From NCBI RefSeq assembly GCF_004916975.1, contig NZ_STGQ01000001.1, positions 186,001 to 250,000 on the forward strand: a stretch of DNA of 64,000 nt, in the 5' to 3' direction. Source of the DNA: Paenibacillus dokdonensis (GTDB lineage Bacteria > Bacillota > Bacilli > Paenibacillales > Paenibacillaceae). Positions 1-8,129 of this stretch are shown in pieces (the first letter of the stretch is position 1; the number at the start of each line of letters is the position of its first letter). The notes beneath the pieces are model-generated. The model made no database searches and was not told where the DNA came from. It worked only from the letters and a program-made list of their open reading frames with translations. The position numbers and the translations under genes are program-made.

Positions 1-706
1 GATACCACTCAAACAGGGTCAGCGGCGGATTGAAGTTGGAGAAGTCGGAGTACAGTACATAATAAGTGCGGACATCCGTGACCTGCATTGGCCCCATAAA
101 ACCCAGATAAAAATAAAACAGAACCAGCGCAAATACGCCGTAGAGAATATGCTTGATCTGCTTTTTCAGCCACGGAATCGTGACATGGGAATAATAGTAG
201 ACGATAAGTGAAGTGGCGTAGAGAGCTGATATAACAAGCCACCCGCGGGTAATAAAGCTGATGATGTAAGTGCCTCTCGGACTGAGCAAGCTGAGCATGG
301 GCTTATAGATGACAGGATCGTAAAAAATGATATTGATTAGAGGTAAAATGGCATGAAGCGACAATACCAGAAAACGGTGCTTCATCTGATTATTGTAGAA
401 GAGAGACAGGGACAGACCTATAAATCCGAAGATGAACAGAGATCTGCCGATCGTAATCATACGGCTGACGCCATCGATGCTGATCGGAGAATGGAGCAGC
501 ATGTTGCGGATCATGTCATTGAAAAAGAGCACGATGTTGACGCGGTAATAGAATCCGCCGTATTTGGCGATAAACAGGACGAGTCCGGACATACTGAGGA
601 ACCAGCCAAGCAAAATAATCGACATCCAGTAGACGGACGGATTCCGGGCTTTGGCGATAAACATAATAATCATGGCCGACATCAGGAGGATCAGTAGAAT
701 CGTCAT
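1..706 (-). CDS. Multi-pass membrane protein, probable sensor kinase N-terminal part (partial)
   Basis: An open frame begins at ATG 706, behind the ribosome site AAAGGAG, and runs off the left edge after 235 codons. The visible part is strongly hydrophobic, with about six or seven predicted membrane segments (for example near residues 1-18, 27-47, 83-102, 113-128, 145-165 and 178-200) and no soluble domain yet. This layout, lying head to tail with an AraC-type regulator, suggests the membrane sensing domain of a Paenibacillus-type histidine kinase. That function is an inference from layout: the catalytic part would lie beyond the window. A plain multi-pass membrane protein is the alternative. 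Confidence 0.55.
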   Translation of the reverse strand, partial: MTILLILLMSAMIIMFIAKARNPSVYWMSIILLGWFLSMSGLVLFIAKYGGFYYRVNIVLFFNDMIRNMLLHSPISIDGVSRMITIGRSLFIFGFIGLSLSLFYNNQMKHRFLVLSLHAILPLINIIFYDPVIYKPMLSLLSPRGTYIISFITRGWLVISALYATSLIVYYYSHVTIPWLKKQIKHILYGVFALVLFYFYLGFMGPMQVTDVRTYYVLYSDFSNFNPPLTLFEWY

Positions 707-746
707 ATCTGCAAAGCTCCTTTGATGGGTCTATTAAGTATGGCTT

Positions 747-1583
747 CTATCTGTAGTAGTGGGTTGGCGCAGAGCCGAAATAGCGGTGAAATGCCCGTGA
801 AAATGAAGCGGTGTCCGAATATCCCAGACTCAGGGCCGTTTCCAGAACCGAGTGTCCTTGCTTCAGCATCAGGAGTGCTTTGTCCATTTTCAGCCGCTTC
901 AGATACAGAGTGGGCGTGGTGCCAACGCGTTCGGTGAATATTTTCGAAAAATAAGAGCGATGCACCCCCACATACGCCGCGGCATCCTGTACGGTAATAT
1001 CCTCGGTAAAGTGGGTATCCATATAATTTTTACTGTCCTCGATCCATTGGTCCGGCTTGGTTGGAATGCTGCTCTCCGGCTCAGTTGGAAGCAGCTGGCT
1101 CAACAGCCGATAGAGCAAAATAGAGCGGTTCAACCGATCATGCACTGAACTTCCTGTTCCGGTATGAAGCAGCTGCTCGAAGGCGAGCAGAAACTCTCGG
1201 GTCACTTTTTGCGATACATAAGGTAAGGATTCAACGAGTGGGATCGAGGCGAGAATGAAGGGGGCCTGTTTTCCTTGAAAAGCAACCCATCCCATGCGCA
1301 GCTTGTCCGGGTCCGGATGAATACGGTACGTGTAAGTATGTTCGGGGAATAGACAGAACATATCGCCCTTATGCAAAATAACGGTCTGTTCACCTGTGTT
1401 TAGCTCTACAGCACCTGACTTTACAAAATGCAAACTATAGTAGGGTACCATTCGCGGTCCGGCATGGTAATCCGGCTTGGCTTCATTCACACCCGCATGA
1501 ATGGGCCAGAGCCCCCCGCTTTTGTCATATTCATCAGGGTTGAAATGGGTAGCGTTATAGTACTCTTCAGCCCGCTCCTGCAA
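747..1583 (-). CDS. AraC-family transcriptional regulator
   Basis: A two-domain regulator. The N-terminal half is a cupin-like sensing domain (motif 'GDMFCLFPEHTYTYRIHP'). The C-terminal hundred residues carry the double helix-turn-helix of the AraC/XylS family, with 'HRSYFSKIFTERVGTTP' and the second-helix signature 'SLGYSDTASFSRAFHRYFG'. The frame is open to an ATG at 1634, but a clean AAAGGAG lies 8 bases before a TTG at 1583, giving 278 residues, so that start is chosen. It is transcribed divergently from the sulfatase gene with only about 150 bases between, so it probably controls that gene and perhaps itself. The effector is unknown; a sugar or sulfated sugar is a guess from the neighbour. 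Confidence 0.85.
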   Translation of the reverse strand: MQERAEEYYNATHFNPDEYDKSGGLWPIHAGVNEAKPDYHAGPRMVPYYSLHFVKSGAVELNTGEQTVILHKGDMFCLFPEHTYTYRIHPDPDKLRMGWVAFQGKQAPFILASIPLVESLPYVSQKVTREFLLAFEQLLHTGTGSSVHDRLNRSILLYRLLSQLLPTEPESSIPTKPDQWIEDSKNYMDTHFTEDITVQDAAAYVGVHRSYFSKIFTERVGTTPTLYLKRLKMDKALLMLKQGHSVLETALSLGYSDTASFSRAFHRYFGSAPTHYYR

Positions 1584-1733
1584 GGATGTATCTCCTTTCA
1601 TAATACATGAATTTGCCTGAATTGTACCATACATCCTGACAAAATGTTAAAGATATGTAACTTGCGATCATTGTTGAACGGCCTTGCCGGCAGATAAGAT
1701 GATAGAAACGAACCCAGCAAAGGATGAAATGAT

Positions 1734-3245
1734 ATGCCAAAGCCCAACATTTTACTTATTACAAGCGATCAGCAGCATTGGGACACCATCGGTGCATTTA
1801 ACCCGGAAATATCAACGCCTCATTTGGATCGTATGGTTAAGGAGGGGGCTGCGTTTACGAGAGCGTACTGTCCGAACCCGACCTGCACGCCTTCACGGTC
1901 ATCGATCATTACGGGCAAGTATCCAAGCCAGCATGGAGCATGGACGCTGGGGACGAAGCTGCCGGAAGAAGAAGTAACCGTCGGGGATTTGCTGCAGGAA
2001 GAAGGCTACCGGACGGCATTGGTAGGGAAGGCGCACTTTCAGCCTGTCTTTACCAAGGAGCCTTACACGTCGCTGGAGGGGCGCGATAAGCTTCATGATT
2101 TTGAATTCTGGCGTGATTTTCATGGTCCCTTTTATGGCTTCGAGCATATTGAACTGCTGCGAAATCACACCAATGAATATCTGGTGGGCCAGCATTACGC
2201 GCTTTGGATGGAAGAAAAGGGCTGCGAGAATTGGCGTGACTATTATACGGCTCCGACCGGTACCATGGATGAATCGATTCAATTCTCCTGGGCGATCCCT
2301 GAAGAATTCCATTACAATACATGGATTGCGGAGCGTTCCAATCAGCTCATAGAGGAGTACAGCGCGGAGGAAGAACCATTTATGCTATGGGCCAGCTTTC
2401 CGGATCCACATCCGCCTTATCTCGTGCCAGAGCCGTGGGCAAACATGTATGATCCGGATCAATTGACGGTGCCGCAGGTTGTACCTGGTGAGCATGATCA
2501 TAACCCGCCGCATTTTCAAATGACCCAGCAAAGAAATCCTGACTTTTCAGAATATAAGGAAACAGGCTATGGTATTCATGGTTATCATTCACATCTGGGC
2601 ATGACGGATGAGGAGCATCGGAAAGCAGTCGCCACGTATTACGGGATGGTCAGCTTTATGGATGAAGCGATCGGCAGGATTCTAAACAAGCTGGATGAAC
2701 TCGGAATCGCTGATCATACCATTGTCATCTTTACGACCGATCACGGGCATCTGTTCGGCCAGCACGGCATGATGTTCAAGGGCGGCTTTCATTATGAAGA
2801 TTTGCTGCGGCTTCCTTTCATCGTGAGATATCCAGGACAAACACCTGCCGGCGTGGTCTCGGATTCCATTCAATCGCTGGTTGATCTGGCCCCGACCTTT
2901 CTGCGGTTTGCAGGTGCCATCCCGCCTCATGACATGACAGGCGTGGACCAGTCCGCAGTTTGGCTTGCCCCGGAGAAGGCCGTCCGCGATCATGCAATTT
3001 GCGAATTCCGGCATGAACCGACTACGATTCATCAGAAGACCTATGTGGGTCAGCGTTACAAAATTACAGTTTATTACAACCAGACTTACGGGGAACTCTT
3101 CGATCTTGAGGAGGATCCGCAAGAGATTCATAACCTATGGGATCAGGAAGAATATCAATCTCTGAAAATGGAGCTGCTGATGAAGTATATATGGGCGGAG
3201 CTGGGCAAGGAACCGATGCCAATGCCGCGCGTATCCCATGCGTAG
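1734..3245 (+). CDS. Cysteine-type sulfatase
   Basis: A 503-residue alkaline-phosphatase-superfamily sulfatase, cytoplasmic by sequence since no signal peptide is seen. Metal ligands D12 and Q13 sit in 'LLITSDQQHWD'. The signature C51-T-P-S-R55 supplies the cysteine that must be oxidised to formylglycine before catalysis. The late motif 'TTDHGHLFGQHG' gives the second metal pair. The C-terminal sub-domain ends in 'YGELFDLEEDPQEIHNLWD', typical of the family. Start ATG has AAAGGATG ahead of it. No maturase (FGE or anSME) is encoded nearby. The substrate cannot be read from the sequence; a carbohydrate sulfate or phosphonate monoester is likely. A terminator follows immediately. Confidence 0.9.
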   Translation: MPKPNILLITSDQQHWDTIGAFNPEISTPHLDRMVKEGAAFTRAYCPNPTCTPSRSSIITGKYPSQHGAWTLGTKLPEEEVTVGDLLQEEGYRTALVGKAHFQPVFTKEPYTSLEGRDKLHDFEFWRDFHGPFYGFEHIELLRNHTNEYLVGQHYALWMEEKGCENWRDYYTAPTGTMDESIQFSWAIPEEFHYNTWIAERSNQLIEEYSAEEEPFMLWASFPDPHPPYLVPEPWANMYDPDQLTVPQVVPGEHDHNPPHFQMTQQRNPDFSEYKETGYGIHGYHSHLGMTDEEHRKAVATYYGMVSFMDEAIGRILNKLDELGIADHTIVIFTTDHGHLFGQHGMMFKGGFHYEDLLRLPFIVRYPGQTPAGVVSDSIQSLVDLAPTFLRFAGAIPPHDMTGVDQSAVWLAPEKAVRDHAICEFRHEPTTIHQKTYVGQRYKITVYYNQTYGELFDLEEDPQEIHNLWDQEEYQSLKMELLMKYIWAELGKEPMPMPRVSHA

Positions 3246-3267
3246 CCACCTAAGCTGATCATAATGC

Positions 3268-3302
3268 GCCGCCATGCCTGCATGCAGGATGGTGGCTTTT
3301 TC
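3268..3302 (+). terminator. Rho-independent terminator of the sulfatase gene
   Basis: GCCGCCAT and CCTGCAT arms pair with ATGCAGG and ATGGTGGC and are followed by a T-run (CTTTTTCTT). It begins 22 bases after the sulfatase stop codon. Confidence 0.75.
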
Positions 3303-3397
3303 TTATGGAAACGAGCAAAATCCTCAATTAAGAAAATCGTAAGAAAGAAGAAAGAGAAACGATAAATTCATTTTATACAATGTTGGCATGGGTTTCA

Positions 3398-3464
3398 GGT
3401 TTTCCACCGTCTAACTAAATAGACAGATGTCCTGCGGGGTTAAGCAGGTTTACTGAGGAAAACC
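3398..3464 (+). other. Predicted structured 5' leader (three-way junction) before the ykoP-like operon
   Basis: A closing stem GGTTTTCC (3398-3405) pairs exactly with GGAAAACC (3457-3464). Inside lie two further perfect hairpins: GTCTA/TAGAC (3409-3424) and CCTGC/GCAGG (3431-3448). The result is a compact three-helix fold ending 30 bases before the next start codon. It matches no riboswitch class I can name. It may be a cis-regulatory RNA of the downstream operon. Fold and orientation are inferred from pairing only. Confidence 0.4.
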
Positions 3465-3493
3465 AAATTTCGAATAGAAAGATGTGACCAATA

Positions 3494-4087
3494 TTGAATA
3501 TGTTAGCTTCCATTTCAAAAGCAAGTGCTCAGTCGGTTTGGATGGCCTGGGAGTCGGTCTTTGATCAAATTACGAAATTGCGGAGTGTTTCCATGAAGAA
3601 ATTTGGTATCTGCAAGCTGGTCATCCGGCGGCATCATGGAAAAAGCGTAGAATGTCATGACGGACATTGGATTCATTCCGGAGATTGGGTGGGGGAGCTT
3701 CATCTGGATAACCGCCAGGTGCTGGAGCTATCCAGAGAAGTCGGGCCTGACCGCGCTGCGCTGCTGACTGCCAGAATGCTGCGGCGTTCGATGAAGCAGA
3801 TCAGCCATGCGATGGAAACCGACCCCGAGCTTGCCCAAGTAAAGGCTCTAACGGGAATTACCCTGCTGCACCGGGGCATCATTCATGGTCTCGGCTTTGA
3901 GCTTCATCCGCTGGATTCCAAGGGGTTCCGGATGTTCTCCACCTATTATTTGCGTTTGCTGCTTCGAGTATTGCATCCGGTAGGCCGGACACGTATGAAG
4001 CAAAACACTCCTAAGCTCGTTCCTAAAATGCTGATGATGACACGGCAGTCGCTGTTCTTGCGATATAACAAGGAAGCGGCAGCATGA
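3494..4087 (+). CDS. YkoP-like protein
   Basis: A 197-residue protein of basic character with no clear signal peptide. It resembles the YkoP family, found beside polysaccharide deacetylases in Bacillus and Paenibacillus. Visible features are a short strand-rich core ('KFGICKLVIRRHHG', 'GDWVGELHLDNRQVLEL') followed by helices ('AALLTARMLRRSMKQISHAME') and a region 'GITLLHRGIIHGLGFELHPL' that may contact membrane or partner. Its stop codon overlaps the ATG of the next gene (ATGA), so the two are translationally coupled. The biochemical function of the family is not established. A role with the deacetylase in envelope polysaccharide or lipid-linked glycan modification is an inference from coupling. 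Confidence 0.7.
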   Translation: MNMLASISKASAQSVWMAWESVFDQITKLRSVSMKKFGICKLVIRRHHGKSVECHDGHWIHSGDWVGELHLDNRQVLELSREVGPDRAALLTARMLRRSMKQISHAMETDPELAQVKALTGITLLHRGIIHGLGFELHPLDSKGFRMFSTYYLRLLLRVLHPVGRTRMKQNTPKLVPKMLMMTRQSLFLRYNKEAAA

Positions 4088-4836
4088 GTCTTTTGATGAT
4101 GAAGCTGTTACTGCTGTTTGTCCTTATATATATGATTATTCCCTATGTGATCACGCGGATATTGGGGATTGGCGTCACGATTCGCGGCCGGACTGGCAGG
4201 CAGATCGCTTTAACCTTTGATGATGGTCCCCATCCGCTGTACACGCCAAGACTGCTGGATTTGCTGAAACGAAAAGGGATCAAGGCAACCTTCTTCGTGC
4301 TTGGGAGCAAAGCGGAGCAGTATCCGGAACTGATAAGACGCATTTACATGGAGGGGCATCAGATAGGTATTCATAATTATACGCATCTTCCCAATTGGCT
4401 CATGAGCCCGCGGCGTATCCGGGAGATGCATGTTCAGCGGACCGCGGACATCGTCGAACGGATTACGGGCGAGCGGCCGACGTTTTACCGTCCTCCATGG
4501 GGAATTTTGAATGTAGGCGATTTATTCACACTGCGAAAAACATACCGGATCATGCTCTGGTCGGTGATGGGGCGGGACTGGGGAAAGGCTCGAAAGAGCA
4601 AACCGCTGAAGGAGCGGATTCTATGCCAGCTTGAGGCAGGATCCATCATTTTGCTGCATGACAGCGGCGATACATGGGGAGCCGTACCTGATGCTCCGGG
4701 ACGGATGATCGCAAGCCTCGAAGAAGTCCTTGAGGATGTTCGCTTCCAGGGTTATAAATGCGTGCGAGCCGATGAGCTTCTGCAAAATGCGCATGGCGCG
4801 CGCAGCGAGTTGTCGGATGGCCTTCGGGTGGGTTGA
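4084..4836 (+). CDS. Polysaccharide deacetylase (NodB fold), membrane anchored
   Basis: A 250-residue carbohydrate esterase family 4 protein that removes acetyl groups from a cell-envelope glycan. One N-terminal membrane segment (about residues 3-22) anchors the catalytic domain outside the cell. NodB motifs are intact: 'LTFDDGPHP' with the metal-binding Asp pair, the metal-ligand pair in 'HNYTH' (a variant of HSxxH), 'FYRPPWG' and 'ILLHDSG'. It overlaps the ykoP-like gene by 4 bases. Substrate (peptidoglycan GlcNAc or MurNAc, or another polymer) cannot be decided here. A strong hairpin terminator closes the operon. Confidence 0.88.
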   Translation: MSLLMMKLLLLFVLIYMIIPYVITRILGIGVTIRGRTGRQIALTFDDGPHPLYTPRLLDLLKRKGIKATFFVLGSKAEQYPELIRRIYMEGHQIGIHNYTHLPNWLMSPRRIREMHVQRTADIVERITGERPTFYRPPWGILNVGDLFTLRKTYRIMLWSVMGRDWGKARKSKPLKERILCQLEAGSIILLHDSGDTWGAVPDAPGRMIASLEEVLEDVRFQGYKCVRADELLQNAHGARSELSDGLRVG

Positions 4837-4903
4837 TACATGGAGAAGACCTATGAACAAAGAGCATGAGTTTTTGCGATGAAGAGATGTTTATTATTAA
4901 GGA

Positions 4904-4942
4904 GTACAGCCTCACGAAATGTTGAGGTTGTACTTTTTATTT
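4904..4942 (+). terminator. Rho-independent terminator
   Basis: GTACAGCCTCA pairs with TGAGGTTGTAC around an 8-base loop and is followed by TTTTTATTTT. It closes the ykoP-like/deacetylase operon. Confidence 0.85.
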
Positions 4943-5039
4943 TGCCTATTTACAAATGGTAAATGGTGGATTATGATAGCCCTATAGACGATCTAAAAAA
5001 ATAGATTGAATAAAAAATACAGTACGAACCATTAAAACG

Positions 5040-5060
5040 GATCAAATTATAATTTAGATC
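5040..5060. promoter_or_regulatory. Palindrome before the HTH regulator gene (candidate operator)
   Basis: The core AAATTATAATTT (5044-5055) is a perfect palindrome, flanked by GATC on both sides and touching the GGAG ribosome site at 5061. Position between promoter and start codon is typical of an autoregulatory site for an ArsR-like repressor. Inference only. Confidence 0.3.
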
Positions 5061-5074
5061 GGAGTGTATTGGAT

Positions 5075-5572
5075 ATGAATAACGATCAATCCCAATCCAT
5101 TGAGATTTCAGTAGAGCAGGCCAAATTGTTAGGCAGCGCGCAGCGGGTGAAAATCATCAAAACATTGGTCGACACAGCGAAGACCTCCAAGCAGGTGGCG
5201 GATGAATTGGGGGAATCCCCAGGCAGCATCCACTATCACATTCAAAAACTGTATGAAGGCGGGCTGATCGACCTTGTGGAAACAAGAACGGTTGGCGGTA
5301 TTGTGGAGAAATACTACAAGTCGAAGGCGAAGTGGTTTAACTCGCATGGAAAACAACTGATGGATCCGATTCTGGCCGATGATTATGAGGCAGCTACCAG
5401 CACGAAAATGAGTCTGAGAATGCAGCTATCATTGGAGCAACGTGAAGAAATGGAGGCTGACTTCAAGGCATTGCTGGAGAAATGGGTGGAGATTTCGATT
5501 GCAACCAAGGGAGAGAGCACTCAGGAATATGCGATTGGTATTAAAGTGATTTCGGCTGAAGCGCCAAAATAG
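5075..5572 (+). CDS. ArsR-like winged-helix transcriptional regulator
   Basis: A 165-residue DNA-binding protein. The winged helix spans about residues 12-95: 'LGSAQRVKIIKTLVDTAKT', recognition helix 'SPGSIHYHIQKLYEGGLI', wing 'VETRTVGGIVEKYYKSKA'. The acidic helical C-terminus ('QLSLEQREEMEADFKALL') probably mediates dimer contacts or ligand sensing. ATG 5075 is preferred over TTG 5069 because it sits 10 bases after GGAG. No ArsR-type metal-binding cysteines are present, so this is not a metal sensor of the classic kind. It lies 52 bases before an MFS efflux gene in the same direction and is the likely regulator of that pump. Confidence 0.82.
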   Translation: MNNDQSQSIEISVEQAKLLGSAQRVKIIKTLVDTAKTSKQVADELGESPGSIHYHIQKLYEGGLIDLVETRTVGGIVEKYYKSKAKWFNSHGKQLMDPILADDYEAATSTKMSLRMQLSLEQREEMEADFKALLEKWVEISIATKGESTQEYAIGIKVISAEAPK

Positions 5573-5624
5573 GGGGAGCTTTCTAAACTTTATTCTAGAA
5601 ATAAGGAATGGGAGTGTTGTAGAC

Positions 5625-6944
5625 ATGGAGATTTTTAAAAACCGCAATTTCACGCTGCTGTTTATCGGCCGCATTCTGACGAATATCGGTGATAGCTTTT
5701 ATGCCGTCGCAGCCATGTGGTTGGTGTACAGTCTCGGAGGTTCTACACTATATACGGGGATTGCCGGTTTTCTGTCGATCCTCCCCCGAATCATTCAATT
5801 GTTTTCCGGCCCTATGATTGACCGGGTTCCACTGCGAGGCCTGCTGGTGTACACTCAACTGCTGCAGGCACTGCTGCTGTTAATTGTGCCAGTGGCACAT
5901 TATTTCGGTTTTCTGACTGTAGGTCTCGTGCTTAGCATCACGCCGATCCTCACGACCATTAATATGTGGTTTTATCCGGCTCAGATGTCCGCGCTTCCCA
6001 AGATCTTGGGCAAACACCAGCTGACGCAGGGGAACTCCTTGTTTTCGATCGCTTACCAAGGCATCGACGTTGCTTGCAACGCGATTTCGGGAGCTTTAAT
6101 TATCGTGCTGGGTGCGGTTTCCCTATATCTGTGGAACTCCCTGGGATTCTTCATTGGGGCCCTTTTGTTCATGCAGCTGCGGATAAATTCATCAACCATT
6201 AATTCAGATAACAACGGATTAAAAACATATGGCGAAAAGAAAAATTTATCGGTTCCCCGTCAGAATCCTATGAAAAGTTATGTGTCAGATATGAAAGAAG
6301 GCCTTAGGTTGATCCTTGCAACACCGCTGGCACGCATCCTATTTGGCATTATCTTGATTAATGCGGCAGGAGGAGCCACCTTTACCGTCATGCCAGCCTT
6401 TGCGAACAGCCTCGGCGGGGCGGGGGTATACGGAATTCTGCTCATGGCTCAAGCCTGCGGAAGTTTACTCGGCGCGATGCTTACACCCTATATGAAACTG
6501 GAACGCGTACGACTCGGATATCTTTTTGCTGCTGCCTTTTGTTTATCCGGAGCCGCCTGGAGTCTCAGCATATTCAGCCATTGGACGTGGCTCGTCGTTC
6601 TGGTCTACGGCCTGGCTTGGTTTCCGGGTGGAGTAACCAATGTCATCATTAACACCGTGATTCAAAAAGCCGTGCCGGAAAAGAGCCTGGGTACCGTTTT
6701 TGCGGCATCCTCGGGACTCAGCGGTATCGCTATGCCGCTTGGCAGCCTCATCGGCGGCAGTTTGGGCGTTATCGCAGCAAGCTCAATCGTGATCGCAGGC
6801 TGTGGTATCGTGGTATTGGGTGTGGGCATATTTTGGATGTTCGATCCGGTGACAAAAGCTCTTCCGACCGCCCATGATGCGGATGAATCCTGGTTTGCGG
6901 CACCCGTACGCCCGGAAGCTGTACCTGCGTCTACTTCCGTATAA
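5625..6944 (+). CDS. MFS transporter, macrolide-efflux-like
   Basis: A 439-residue inner-membrane protein of the major facilitator superfamily with about twelve membrane segments. The opening 'FTLLFIGRILTNIGDSFYAVAAMWLVYSLGGS' layout and 'RIIQLFSGPMIDRVPLRGLL' loop are typical of the Mef/BH-type drug exporters (MFS_3 clade). The central cytoplasmic loop is about residues 185-225, where the sequence becomes polar. It probably exports a small hydrophobic compound using the proton gradient; substrate unknown. It lies in one transcription unit with the winged-helix regulator upstream and is followed by a terminator. The C-terminal tail after the last membrane segment is about 35 residues. Confidence 0.85.
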   Translation: MEIFKNRNFTLLFIGRILTNIGDSFYAVAAMWLVYSLGGSTLYTGIAGFLSILPRIIQLFSGPMIDRVPLRGLLVYTQLLQALLLLIVPVAHYFGFLTVGLVLSITPILTTINMWFYPAQMSALPKILGKHQLTQGNSLFSIAYQGIDVACNAISGALIIVLGAVSLYLWNSLGFFIGALLFMQLRINSSTINSDNNGLKTYGEKKNLSVPRQNPMKSYVSDMKEGLRLILATPLARILFGIILINAAGGATFTVMPAFANSLGGAGVYGILLMAQACGSLLGAMLTPYMKLERVRLGYLFAAAFCLSGAAWSLSIFSHWTWLVVLVYGLAWFPGGVTNVIINTVIQKAVPEKSLGTVFAASSGLSGIAMPLGSLIGGSLGVIAASSIVIAGCGIVVLGVGIFWMFDPVTKALPTAHDADESWFAAPVRPEAVPASTSV

Positions 6945-6976
6945 CAGTTTGTTTCCTATATGCGATATATCATCGA

Positions 6977-7016
6977 AACAACTGTTCTTTCCTTAGGGAA
7001 TGCAGTTGTTTTTATT
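6977..7016 (+). terminator. Rho-independent terminator of the MFS gene
   Basis: AACAACTG pairs with CAGTTGTT and is followed by TTTATTTT. Confidence 0.75.
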
Positions 7017-7122
7017 TTGGAGACGCGTATTTTGGCCGCGAAAGATTAAATAATGTGAATTATTGTAAAATATAAATTCTTCCGTGTTTTAATGGGAGTA
7101 GAAAATTTCATGGGGAAATTGA

Positions 7123-7345
7123 ATGAGTATAAAACTGAGGTATCTTGGTGCCAGCCCAGTGTTGGTAGCAGCTTTTACTCGGTGGTTCGCTTGCTAATGC
7201 GGCAAACTTCTAGGACGTTAAAGAAGGCAGTTGGTATGAGGAAGCCGTCTCGTGGGTGTTCAAAACAAAGTTGCGTCTGGTTATGCTGATGGGCGTTTAA
7301 GCCTAGCAATTCAGTAACTGAGGAAGAATTCCAATTATTGCCTTG
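7123..7345 (+). pseudogene. Remnant of an S-layer-homology (SLH) protein gene
   Basis: Reading through frameshifts, the DNA encodes a start (ATG 7123, 'MSIKLRYLGASPVLVAA'), the tail of a signal peptide ('LLLGGSLANAANF'), and most of one SLH repeat: 'DVKEGSWYEEAVSWV' then, one frame on, 'NKVASGYADGR'. There is a TAG after 'AANF', a shift inside the signal peptide, another before 'NKVASG', and further decay afterwards. SLH domains tether exported proteins to secondary cell-wall polymer. The rest of the parent gene is absent, so this is a dead fragment, not a short gene. Confidence 0.65.
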
Positions 7346-7395
7346 TTGGTCCATTCGTTAGCATGTTCGGAGAATCATTCTCTCAAATTTCTGAG

Positions 7396-7776
7396 TTATT
7401 TCTGATTTACCACTTCTTTTTCAATTAACTGTTTTAAATCATTAGATACAATTATTACTTTTTGAATTTTAAAATTATCCCTAGGAACATGATTGACTAA
7501 TATCATTTGTCCATTCCCCAAAGTAATCAGGGAATATGACTTGAAATCCGCTCTAGAATCATTAATTTCCTTAAGTTTATCAAATAATTCCTTTGTAGCT
7601 TCTTCTTTAAGATGGCTTGAAAACAGAGATTGAAAAACTTCATATTCGTCTAAAGAAATTGATTTTTTTAAATTAACTGCTATCTCATCCGGATCGGATT
7701 TATTATCTTTTGCACAAGCTACAGTGATCAAGAATAGAGCTGTGATTAATAAAAATTTTATTAGTTTACTTCCCAC
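7396..7776 (-). CDS. Small lipoprotein of unknown function
   Basis: A secreted lipoprotein with no family I recognise. The frame opens further upstream, but a GTG at 7776 preceded by AGGGG at 8 bases gives a textbook lipoprotein signal: 'GSKLIKFLLITALFLITVAC', with the acylated cysteine at the end of the lipobox. The mature part is about 107 residues, charged, helical at first ('KEEATKELFDKLKEIND') then strand-rich ('YSLITLGNGQMILVNHVP'). The base composition is AT-richer than the flanking backbone genes and it sits beside an SLH remnant, so this short segment may be acquired or decaying. Confidence 0.6.
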   Translation of the reverse strand: MGSKLIKFLLITALFLITVACAKDNKSDPDEIAVNLKKSISLDEYEVFQSLFSSHLKEEATKELFDKLKEINDSRADFKSYSLITLGNGQMILVNHVPRDNFKIQKVIIVSNDLKQLIEKEVVNQK

Positions 7777-7928
7777 AAATTCAACCCCTGTCTGTTTATG
7801 ATTTCTAGATTGCATAAATAAATCCTCTGAACAGGATAACGTCCGGGAGCAGCAATTAGTTACGACTATTTATTAGGAACTTGAAACTGCTTACCTTCTC
7901 ACTTGTTTGCAACCTGTTTGCAGTGGAA

Positions 7929-8063
7929 CTAATCAGACCTTTCCAACGGATCTTCCCTCAATAATATACTTAAGGCGTTGAATCCCCATCCTGAATGGTT
8001 ATCCCCTGCTAAATCTTGTATCGATTCGTACAACCTGCTCCGGCTTGTCAGGCTAGTCTGCAT
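7929..8063 (-). CDS. Possible short gene, 44 residues
   Basis: A reading frame from ATG 8063 to TAG 7929 contains protein-like text ('GDNHSGWGFNALSILLRED'). The ribosome site is weak (GAGGG about 12 bases upstream). It occupies most of the 7777-8129 gap, in which I see nothing else convincing. It could be a real small gene or the tail of a lost one; no family is recognised. Confidence 0.25.
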   Translation of the reverse strand: MQTSLTSRSRLYESIQDLAGDNHSGWGFNALSILLREDPLERSD

Positions 8064-8129
8064 AATGTGAACAAGTCCCTCATAGACATGTATCAATCAA
8101 TTAAAACATGTGCTAAAGGGGATGATGTC

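Noticed and set aside
9..242. 77-residue minus-strand frame
   Set aside because: Out of frame with the membrane protein that covers the same bases and has better codon structure.
353..697. 114-residue plus-strand frame
   Set aside because: Very charged low-complexity text; it is the shadow of the minus-strand membrane protein, which has a proper ribosome site.
7092..7289. 65-residue plus-strand protein
   Set aside because: One frame of the broken SLH fragment; not a gene.
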